Shown one piece after another: positions 56,123-64,000 of a stretch of 64,000 nucleotides of DNA. The notes beneath the pieces were generated by a model, which was not told the origin of the DNA, searched no databases, and saw only the letters and a program-made list of their open reading frames with translations. Source of the DNA: Deinococcus sedimenti (GTDB lineage: Bacteria; Deinococcota; Deinococci; Deinococcales; Deinococcaceae); the NCBI RefSeq assembly GCF_014648135.1, contig NZ_BMQN01000012.1:33024-97023 (forward strand). The letters are read 5' to 3'. Position 1 is the first letter of the stretch. The number at the start of each line of letters is the position of its first letter. The position numbers and the translations under genes are program-made.

Positions 56123-56333
56123 CGATAGGTACTCCCACCATCCCTGTCAAGCGCCCGGCGACCCTCCCAGTCTTCTCGGGACCGCCCCGCTGGCGACCGG
56201 CCCACCGGCGGCCCGACCCGCACCAGGACCCCCACCGGCCGGGATTCCACGCCAGCCCGGCCCAGGACCAGGGCCGCCCCGGCCCCCCCCGCGCCAGCAG
56301 GGGACCGCAGGCGGCCCACGGACGACCCGCCAC

Positions 56334-57605
56334 TCAGGCGGGGTCCGGATCACCCGCCTGATGCGCGCGCGCCGCCTGCCGCGCCAGGCGCCCGACGGTC
56401 AGGCCCTGCACGACGATGCTGAACACCACCACCACGTACGTCATCACCAGAAACAGGTCCCGGGCCGGACCAGCCGGGACGGTGAAGGCCAGCGCCACAC
56501 TGATCGCGCCGCGCAGGCCGCCCCACACCATCAGGCGGCGCGTGACCGGCGGGAAGTCCGTGCCGCGCCGGAGCAGCAGGTACGGTCCCTGCACGCTGAG
56601 CACCCGGGCGAGCAGCACCAGCGGGATGGCCAGCAGGCCCGCCAGCAGCGCCTGCCCGCTGAAGGTCACGGCCACGATCTCCAGGGCCAGCAGCGCGAAC
56701 AGCGCGATGTTCAGCAGTTCGTCCAGCAGGTGCCAGACACTGTCGAACCGCTCGCGGCTGGACAGCGCCCCGGGCCGCCGGTCCGTCAGCGACCCGACCA
56801 GCAGCCCCGCCGCGACCGCCGCGAGCGGCGCCGAGACGTGCAGGTGCGCGGCCAGCGCCGTGCAGACCAGCACCAGCCCCAGCGTGATCAGCACCTCGGT
56901 CACGAAGTCGTTCACGGCCCGCAGCGCGAGGTACCCCAGCAGCCCCAGCAGGCCGCCCAGCAGCAGTCCCCCAGCGGCCTCCTGCACGAAGAACACGCTG
57001 ACGTCCACCCAGTCGGGTGACGCCTGACCGTGCCCGGCGCCCGCCAGGGTGGCCAGTACCGCGAACGCCACGACGCCCACCCCGTCATTGAACAGGCTCT
57101 CGCCCGCCACGAGCGTCTCGATGCGTTTGGGCACCCGCGCCTGCTTGAGCATGCCCAGCACGGCCACCGGATCGGTGGGGCTGATCAGCGCGCCGAACAG
57201 CAGACACAGCACCAGCGGCACGCTGAGGCCCAGCGCGCCCAGCAGCGCGAACGTGCCCAGTCCCACCAGCGCGATCGACAGGGCCGTACTCAGCAGCGCG
57301 AACGCCAGCACCGGCCCCCGCAGCGCCCACAGCGCGTGCGAGTTCACGCCGAGCGCCCCGGCGAACAGCAGGAACGACAGCACGCCCTGAAACACGAACT
57401 CGTCGAACTCCACGCTGCGCACCGCCTCCACCGTCGCCAGCGCCGCCGGCACCCCCGCCCCCGCCAGCAGGAGCAGCAGCAGGCTGACCAGCAGCCCGCC
57501 CACCGTCACGCCGATACTGGCGGGCAGTTTCAGGAACCGGGCGTTCACGAACGCCAGCGCGGCCGTCAGCGCCACCAGCACTGCACTCAGGTCCAGCAGG
57601 CTCAC
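56334..57605 (-). CDS. CPA1-family Na+/H+ antiporter
   Basis: 423 residues with about 11-12 membrane helices. Diagnostic CPA1 motifs are FGALISPTDPVAVLGML and ETLVAGESLFNDGVGVVAFA, containing the ion-binding Asp of the ND pair. The C-terminus after the last helix is short (GLTVGRLARQAARAHQ...), so there is no large cytoplasmic regulatory tail. Its ATG overlaps the stop of the NhaD/ArsB-type gene (ATGA). It exchanges cytoplasmic Na+ or another cation for protons. Together with the neighbouring carrier it forms a cation-homeostasis operon. Confidence 0.9.
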   Translation of the reverse strand: MSLLDLSAVLVALTAALAFVNARFLKLPASIGVTVGGLLVSLLLLLLAGAGVPAALATVEAVRSVEFDEFVFQGVLSFLLFAGALGVNSHALWALRGPVLAFALLSTALSIALVGLGTFALLGALGLSVPLVLCLLFGALISPTDPVAVLGMLKQARVPKRIETLVAGESLFNDGVGVVAFAVLATLAGAGHGQASPDWVDVSVFFVQEAAGGLLLGGLLGLLGYLALRAVNDFVTEVLITLGLVLVCTALAAHLHVSAPLAAVAAGLLVGSLTDRRPGALSSRERFDSVWHLLDELLNIALFALLALEIVAVTFSGQALLAGLLAIPLVLLARVLSVQGPYLLLRRGTDFPPVTRRLMVWGGLRGAISVALAFTVPAGPARDLFLVMTYVVVVFSIVVQGLTVGRLARQAARAHQAGDPDPA

Positions 57606-58927
57606 ATGACCCCCAGGCGGTACGCCGCGAAGTACAGGCCCACGGCGAGCAGCACCGTCACCAGCGTGATCGGCGTCGCGTACCGCATGAAGCCCCCGAA
57701 ACGGATCGGGTGCCCCTCACGGGCCGCGATATCCGCCACGACGATGTTCGCCGACGCGCCGATCAGGGTCAGGTTCCCGCCCAGGCACGCCCCCAGACTC
57801 AGCGCCCACCACAGCGGATCCATCCCCGCCCCCAGCGTCCCCTGCAACTCCCGCAGCACGCTGGCCATGCTGATCGTGAACGGAATGTTGTCCACGAACC
57901 CACTGATCAGCGCGCTGCCCAGCCCGATCAGCAGGATGCCGGTCCCGACGTCGCCGCCCATCGCGGCCGTCAGGGCGGTCGCCACCTGCTCGAACACGCC
58001 GGCGTGCTCCAGCGCGCCCACCACCACGAACAGCCCCATGAAGAACAGCAGCGTCGCCCACTCCACCTGCTCGAACAGCGCCACCGGATCGAGGTCCGCG
58101 ATCAGCAGCAGGAACGTGCTCGTCGTCAGGGCGATCAGGCCCGCCTCCAGGCCCAGCGGGTGGCCGACCATGAACAGCACCAGCGTCACGCCGAACACCG
58201 CGAGCGCCTGCGTCATGAGTTTCCGGTTCACGTTCGGCGTGGGCGTGTCCCGCAGCGCCACCTGAAGCCGGTCCGCGGCGCCCGGACCGGTCAGGTCGCC
58301 GCGCCGCGTCATCAGCCACTGCATGAGGGCGATGCCCACCACGGTCGCGACCAGCGCGAACGGCGCGACGTTCACCAGGAAATCCCCGAAGCCCTTCCCG
58401 GCCACCGAACCGATGATGATGTTCGGCGGGTCGCCCACCAGGGTCGCCGTGCCGCCCGTGTTGCTGGCCAGGATCACCGCGATCAGGAACGGCACGGGCT
58501 TCAGGCCCAGGCGCGTGACGACCGTCACGACGACCGGCGCCATGAACAGCACGGTGGTGACGTTGTCCAGGAACGCGCTGAACACCGCCGTCAGGGCGCT
58601 GAAGATCCACAGCACCCGCACCGGTTCGCCCCGCGTGAGCAGCATCGCCCGGCGCGCCACCACGTCGAAGAAGCCGCTGCGGCTGAGCACGTTGACGATG
58701 TTCATCATGCCGAACAGCAGAAACAGCGTGTTGAAATCGATCGCGCCCCACGCCTGATCCGGCGCGAGCAACCCCAGCAGCATGACCGCGCAGGCGCCCA
58801 GCAGCGCCGCGACCGTGCGGTGGACGTACTTCTCGGCCAGGATCAGGACGTACGTCAGGATGAACAGCCCGATCGCCAGGGGCGCCTGCCACGCGGCGGG
58901 CAGGTGAATGAAGGTCCCCTCGTGCAT
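57602..58927 (-). CDS. NhaD/ArsB-superfamily ion transporter
   Basis: 441 residues, about 11-12 membrane helices. The two internally related pore loops of the ion-transporter superfamily are visible: ILASNTGGTATLVGDPPNII in the first half and GACLGGNLTLIGASANIVVA in the second. The start is the ATG at 58927, which overlaps the stop of the small upstream gene (TGATG), deciding it against longer frames. Members export arsenite or exchange Na+ for protons; no arsenic-resistance gene is near, and the CPA1 antiporter downstream favours Na+. Confidence 0.88.
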   Translation of the reverse strand: MHEGTFIHLPAAWQAPLAIGLFILTYVLILAEKYVHRTVAALLGACAVMLLGLLAPDQAWGAIDFNTLFLLFGMMNIVNVLSRSGFFDVVARRAMLLTRGEPVRVLWIFSALTAVFSAFLDNVTTVLFMAPVVVTVVTRLGLKPVPFLIAVILASNTGGTATLVGDPPNIIIGSVAGKGFGDFLVNVAPFALVATVVGIALMQWLMTRRGDLTGPGAADRLQVALRDTPTPNVNRKLMTQALAVFGVTLVLFMVGHPLGLEAGLIALTTSTFLLLIADLDPVALFEQVEWATLLFFMGLFVVVGALEHAGVFEQVATALTAAMGGDVGTGILLIGLGSALISGFVDNIPFTISMASVLRELQGTLGAGMDPLWWALSLGACLGGNLTLIGASANIVVADIAAREGHPIRFGGFMRYATPITLVTVLLAVGLYFAAYRLGVM

Positions 58928-59070
58928 CAGTGCCCCCTCAGCAGCAGGCCCGCCGCGAGCGCCAGGGCGCCCACCGCGGCCAGCAGCCCGAACAGCGTCA
59001 GCAGCAGGTGTCTCAGGGCCCGGCCGACCGGCTCGGGCGTCTCGTCTCGTGGTCTCTCCGTACGGTTCAT
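58927..59070 (-). CDS. 47-residue single-helix membrane peptide, first gene of the cation operon
   Basis: A short gene with a strong ribosome binding site (AAGGAG four bases before the ATG). The peptide starts with a charged segment (MNRTERPRDETPEPVG) and continues as one hydrophobic helix (LLLTLFGLLAAVGALALAAG) ending LLLRGH. The stop overlaps the ATG of the transporter gene by one base (TGATG), so translation is coupled. It may be a small accessory subunit or a leader peptide that controls transporter translation. No family is recognised. Confidence 0.7.
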   Translation of the reverse strand: MNRTERPRDETPEPVGRALRHLLLTLFGLLAAVGALALAAGLLLRGH

Positions 59071-59074
59071 CTGG

Positions 59075-59165
59075 CTCCTTCGTCACGGGGCGGCAGCACA
59101 ACGGGGGAGACTGATCGCAGTCTCCCCCAGGTCGGTGTATGGTCACCGGCACCACCTCGTGATGT
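59075..59165 (-). promoter_or_regulatory. Structured 5' leader of the cation-transport operon
   Basis: Upstream of the small gene the transcript can fold into CGGTG-ACCATA-CACCG and, directly after it, a perfect ten-pair stem GGGGGAGACT / AGTCTCCCCC with a six-base loop (59103-59128). The 3' arm contains CTCC, complementary to the GGAG of the following ribosome binding site, so alternative pairing is possible. Placed before ion transporters, this is a candidate riboswitch-like leader; it could not be matched to a known class. Confidence 0.45.
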
Positions 59166-59266
59166 TCTCGCCGTCAGTGTACCGGGCGCGGCGCGCGCCG
59201 CGCTCTCACCGGTCCACACCGCGCCCCGGCCCCGTCACCTCACGCGCCCCCCGCAGCGGAACGCCG

Positions 59267-60559
59267 TCACGGTTCCTCTTCCTGCGCGCTCCAGCTGCCC
59301 CGCAGGAACGCGTGGTACCGCGCCTCCAGATCACTCCGGTCACCGGAGTTGCCCGTGTTCGCCCGCGCGTCCTCGATGGTCAGGTCCGCGTGGCGCCGCA
59401 GTTCCCGCCGCCGCGCCGGATCGGGCTCGCCCTCGGCCACGATCCGCAGCACGTCCAGCAGTCGCAGCGTCACGGCCGGACTGCCCCTGCCGTACTGGCG
59501 GATCAGGTGGAACATGCTGTCCAGCAGCCCCGCATAGGTGGTGACCGGGTAGACCAGTCGCAGCTGATGATCCCGGTACTCCACCCCGGGCGGCCAGGTG
59601 CGCCCCTGCAGGCGGCACAGCGCGTCCCCGAACCGGTCGATCACGTCGGTGGCCGTCACGGGATCGTTCACACCGGGACTGAGCGCCCGCGCGGCCACCT
59701 CCGCCAGCTGCCGGACCGTGAATTCCAGGTCCTGCCCGGCCACCCGCCTCGGCCCCAGGGTCAGTGCGGGCAGCACCCGGTCCGGCAGGTGCGGGACGCC
59801 CACCGCGACCGGCGTGTTCGGAAACACGTAGTCGCCGGGCCGCACGACGATCCGCAGGGCCACGCCCTCACGTTCCGCCGACGCGATCAGGGCGCCGGTG
59901 TCGAGCAGTTGCAGGTACCCGCTGTCCGGTGAGCGCAGCACCTCCCCACCCGCCCAGAACGCCTCGGGCGGCGCCGTGACCGCCGTGTCAGTGGACTTCT
60001 CCTGGGTGGCCCGGTCCAGCGCCCGGCGCAGGTCGTCGCGCAGCAGGTTCACGACGGCCGTCATGTTGATGCTGCGCGTCACGTGCGCCAGGAAGTACAC
60101 CAGCGCGGCCACGCAGCACAGGGCGAGCCCCATGGCGACCGTGACGTTGTAGTGCGGCACGAACGGATTGTCCTCGCTGCCCTGCACGCTGCGCAGACTG
60201 AACAGCGTGAACGCGAACGTCGCGATGAACGTCCCCAGCACCGCCTGGTTGCCCCGGTCACGCGTGAAGTTGTCCAGCAGGCGTGGGCCCATGCTGCCCG
60301 CCGCGTACGACAGCGCCGCGATGGTGATGGAAAAGACCGTCCCGGCCACGCCGATGCTGCTGCTCGCCACGGCCGACAGCAGGCTGCGCGCGCCGCTCTC
60401 CCCACCCGAATACACCCACGTCAGGCCCACGGGGACACCGAACTGCTCCTCGAGTTGAATGCCGGCCCACGCCAGCAGCAGCGTGCCCAGCGTCATCACG
60501 GCCGGCAGGAACCAGAACTGCCCCGTCCACTCACTGACCCTCAGCCAGAAACGCGTCAT
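59267..60559 (-). CDS. DUF2254 membrane protein
   Basis: 430 residues. Four N-terminal membrane helices (for example FLPAVMTLGTLLLAWAGI, then ALCCVAALVYFLAHV) are followed by a soluble region with DUF2254 landmarks: SGYLQLLDTGALIASAEREG, IVVRPGDYVFPNTPVA, FTVRQLAEVAARALSPGVND, and the PVTATDVIDRFGDALCRL block. Function is unknown in the family; the soluble part resembles a ligand-binding or sensory fold. Its ATG overlaps the stop of the broken mscS frame upstream (ATGA), so the two were once translated together. Confidence 0.85.
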   Translation of the reverse strand: MTRFWLRVSEWTGQFWFLPAVMTLGTLLLAWAGIQLEEQFGVPVGLTWVYSGGESGARSLLSAVASSSIGVAGTVFSITIAALSYAAGSMGPRLLDNFTRDRGNQAVLGTFIATFAFTLFSLRSVQGSEDNPFVPHYNVTVAMGLALCCVAALVYFLAHVTRSINMTAVVNLLRDDLRRALDRATQEKSTDTAVTAPPEAFWAGGEVLRSPDSGYLQLLDTGALIASAEREGVALRIVVRPGDYVFPNTPVAVGVPHLPDRVLPALTLGPRRVAGQDLEFTVRQLAEVAARALSPGVNDPVTATDVIDRFGDALCRLQGRTWPPGVEYRDHQLRLVYPVTTYAGLLDSMFHLIRQYGRGSPAVTLRLLDVLRIVAEGEPDPARRRELRRHADLTIEDARANTGNSGDRSDLEARYHAFLRGSWSAQEEEP

Positions 60560-60998
60560 GATCCCTCCACCGCCCCGCGCGCCGGCCAGCCCTCACGCGG
60601 CCGGGCGCGGTCCCCGCCGGACGCGTCCGTCTGATCGCGCCGCACCTGCTGCGTCGGGAGGGGCAGGTCGGTCCAGTCGCGCACCTCCAGGTTCACGCTG
60701 ACCTCCGCAACGCTGTCGCCATACCCGATGCCGACGGCCAGACGCCGCCGGTCGCCCGCACCTGCATGTCCTCCACGGTGCCTTCAGGCTCACCCCTGAC
60801 GATCCGATCCCCCATCCGGAAGGGCCGCGTGATCCGAATCAGCAGCCCCGCCCGCAGGTTCTGGAAGATGTCCTTGAACGCACACAGTGCCACGCCACTC
60901 ACGCCCAGCGCGAACAGCAGCGGGCCGAGCAGCCCGTCGGGCAGACTGGTCAGGAGCGCCTGACATCTGGTGAGGATCGGTTCGACGTGCCAGTTCAT
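60556..60998 (-). pseudogene. Decayed MscS-type mechanosensitive channel gene
   Basis: From the ATG at 60998 the frame encodes the pore helix and beta-domain entry of small MscS channels: LFALGVSGVALCAFKDIFQN, then ITRPFRMGDRIVRGEPEGTV and EDMQVRATG. It then leaves frame near 60750. The other frame continues RRRLAVGIGYGDSVAEVSVN and LEVRDWTDLP, the C-terminal MscS strands, to a stop overlapping the DUF2254 start. About 80-100 residues expected between these pieces are missing, so internal deletions plus a frameshift destroyed the channel. Confidence 0.75.
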
Positions 60999-61339
60999 GC
61001 GGGCACTGTAGAGGCGCGGCCCGCGCGGGCCGTGTGGCGGCACTGACGGGTTTCCCCATGATCGCCACCACAGCAGACCGGTTCACAGCCGCACGCTCAC
61101 GTCGTGCGGGGGTTTGCTGCAGACCTCTGATGCGGGGCGGGCCGTGACCGCGCCGCGGGTCGGTGGCGCGCTTGCCTGGCGCGGCCGCGTGCGACATACT
61201 GCCGGGACCGCGGGCGCGGCGTTCCACCTGGAGTGACGCCCCCGACGATAACCGAATCCCGAAGTGCGCCGCCAGCGCGCCTTCCTGCGCAGTGGGCCCG
61301 CCGCCTGCTGCCGGTTGTCACGGCACCACAGAGGTGCAT

Positions 61340-62816
<1,477 letters not shown>

Positions 62817-62841
62817 CGGCCGGCGCCCCGCGCGGGCGCGG

Positions 62842-63771
62842 TCAGGAGGCCGGGCGGGCGGCGTCTTCGGTGCACAGCGCCGCGTTCAGGGCGGCTGCGG
62901 CCCGCGCTCCGCTGGCGGCGGCGAGCACCACCTGCTGCTCGCCGATCATGTCACCTGCGGCGTACACGCCGGGAACGCTGGTCTGGCCGGTCGCTGCGGT
63001 GACCGCCAGCAGGACGCCGGCCAGCGGCCCGTGGTCGGTGCGGGCGCAGCCGAGCTGGTCGGGCAGCCTGGAGCGCTGCGCCTGGCCGGGCGTGATGAAC
63101 AGGGCGTCTCGGTCCAGGTGGGAGCCGTCCTGGAAGGTCACGGCGCGGCCGGTCCACCCGGTGACCGGCCGCTCGATGATGGGGACACCCAGGTGCGCGA
63201 GGGTGGAGCGCTGCTCGCCGGTCAGGTGGGCGGGGCCGTGGGTGAGCAGGGTCAGGTGCGGCGTCCACTGGCGCAGCAGCACGCTCCGGTGGTAGGCGAG
63301 GTTGCCGCCGCCGGGGATCAGGTCGGCGAGGTGCTGATCCCGCACTTCCCAGCCGTGGCAGTAGGGACAGTGGTGGACGGTGGTGCCCCAGCCCTCGCGC
63401 AGGCCGGGGAGGTCCGGGAGCTGGTCGGTGACGCCGGTGGCGAGCAGCAGGCGGCGCGCGTGGACGGTCTGGCCGCCGCCCAGGGTGACGGTGAAGTGCC
63501 CGGGGTGGGCTTCGGCCGTCTCGGCGGCGTCGGTGTGGAGGGTCACGGGGTAGGGGGCGAGCTGCTCGCGGGCCAGTCGGGTCAGTTCGAGCGGGGGCGT
63601 GCCGTCGCGGGTGAGCAGGCCGTGGGAGGCGTGGGCGGGGGCGTTGCGGGGGAGGCCATGGTCGAGGAGGAGGGTGTGGCGGCGGGCGCGGCCGAGGACC
63701 AGGGCGGCGTTCAGGCCGGCGCTGCCGGCGCCGATGACGATCACGTCGTACGACTGTTCTATTGATATCAC
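62842..63771 (-). CDS. Thioredoxin-reductase-like FAD/NAD(P) oxidoreductase
   Basis: 309 residues from the GTG at 63771; a longer frame upstream lacks support. FAD-binding YDVIVIGAGSAGLNAALVLG starts almost at the N-terminus, the ATG motif is RLLLATGVTDQLPDLPG, the redox pair is in TVHHCPYCHGWEVRD (CPYC instead of the CATC of classic thioredoxin reductases), and the second FAD contact is GVYAAGDMIGEQQVVLAAAS. The CPYCHGWE form is typical of the GliT/HlmI-like branch and related stand-alone oxidoreductases, so the partner may be a small dithiol or a thioredoxin. No thioredoxin gene is adjacent. Confidence 0.85.
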   Translation of the reverse strand: MISIEQSYDVIVIGAGSAGLNAALVLGRARRHTLLLDHGLPRNAPAHASHGLLTRDGTPPLELTRLAREQLAPYPVTLHTDAAETAEAHPGHFTVTLGGGQTVHARRLLLATGVTDQLPDLPGLREGWGTTVHHCPYCHGWEVRDQHLADLIPGGGNLAYHRSVLLRQWTPHLTLLTHGPAHLTGEQRSTLAHLGVPIIERPVTGWTGRAVTFQDGSHLDRDALFITPGQAQRSRLPDQLGCARTDHGPLAGVLLAVTAATGQTSVPGVYAAGDMIGEQQVVLAAASGARAAAALNAALCTEDAARPAS

Positions 63772-63782
63772 ATTATCAATAG
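63759..63782. promoter_or_regulatory. 24-bp palindrome over the start of the oxidoreductase gene
   Basis: CTATTGATA (63759-63767) and TATCAATAG (63774-63782) are perfect nine-base inverted arms around a six-base spacer; the GTG start lies inside. An AT-rich site in GC-rich DNA, it is probably the operator of a dimeric regulator, or a promoter core for a very short leader. Confidence 0.55.
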
Positions 63783-64000
63783 AAGGGGCCTGGCGATCCG
63801 CGTCAAGCGCGCCGCTCACCATTGACCCCGCTCGCCCGTTCCGCACCGCGCCCGAAGGCCGGGCCGATCCGCGAACGCACGCGCCCGGCCAGCGGCGCAC
63901 CACCGCCGTCCGAGGTCCTCAACGGAGCTCCTCACGCAGGCTTTTATCTTGACGCGAGGTCTGGAATCAGGAGTTGAAGAGCGAGCAGCGGATCAAGGGT

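Noticed and set aside
57602..58927. Arsenite efflux pump ArsB
   Set aside because: The superfamily fits, but no arsR, arsC or arsA is near, and the gene is coupled to a CPA1 antiporter. The neutral NhaD/ArsB-type call was kept.
63759..63782. FNR/CRP-type operator
   Set aside because: The half-sites TTGAT and ATCAA are present, but they are eight bases apart instead of four.

Overview
The window looks like part of a large secondary replicon (plasmid, megaplasmid or chromid) of a Deinococcus species. This rests on very high GC, a ParA/ParB pair, a RepA-type initiator next to a phased iteron array, a lexA-imuB-dnaE2 mutagenesis cassette of the kind known from Deinococcus, and several start codons preceded by a TANNNT element about 6 nt upstream (leaderless transcripts, common in Deinococcus). 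The genus is an inference from gene content; nothing was searched.

Layout. 1-2.3 kb (+): end of a GH38 alpha-mannosidase, a ROK sugar kinase and a frameshifted mannose-6-phosphate isomerase, i.e. a mannoside catabolic module. 2.3-10.7 kb (-): eight tightly overlapping genes forming a Wsp-like chemosensory pathway (CheW, CheR-TPR, CheW, MCP, CheA-REC, CheB, Hpt protein, REC-GGDEF) whose output is predicted to be cyclic di-GMP. 10.8-13.6 kb: a TPR/winged-helix protein and a WYL regulator. 14-27.3 kb (-): a three-gene surface operon (predicted beta-barrel, a 3314-residue PKD-repeat protein, a fibronectin-III protein), followed at 27.5-30.8 kb by a large SARP/NTPase regulator.

31.2-38.9 kb is the replicon core: a parS-like palindrome, parA and parB, then a secreted beta-propeller-like protein, a decayed IS6-family transposase, selO, repA, eleven 20-bp iterons spaced by 33 bp, and an AT-rich unwinding candidate. 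39.5-47.1 kb: a secreted protein, then the damage-response cassette dnaE2, DUF6504, imuB, lexA (-), with a strong dyad in the divergent lexA promoter, a 98-residue unknown protein on the other side, and endonuclease V.

47.3-56.1 kb (-) is one oligosaccharide or peptide uptake operon: ROK repressor, solute-binding protein, OppB-like permease, a fused OppC-OppD protein, an OppF-like ATPase and a GH3 beta-glucosidase. 56.3-59.1 kb (-): a cation-transport operon (47-residue membrane peptide, NhaD/ArsB-type carrier, CPA1 antiporter) behind a structured leader. 59.3-62.8 kb: a DUF2254 membrane protein, an mscS remnant and a SulP transporter broken by two one-base deletions. 62.8-63.8 kb: a thioredoxin-reductase-like flavoprotein with a 24-bp palindrome over its start. 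No tRNA, rRNA or CRISPR array was seen.
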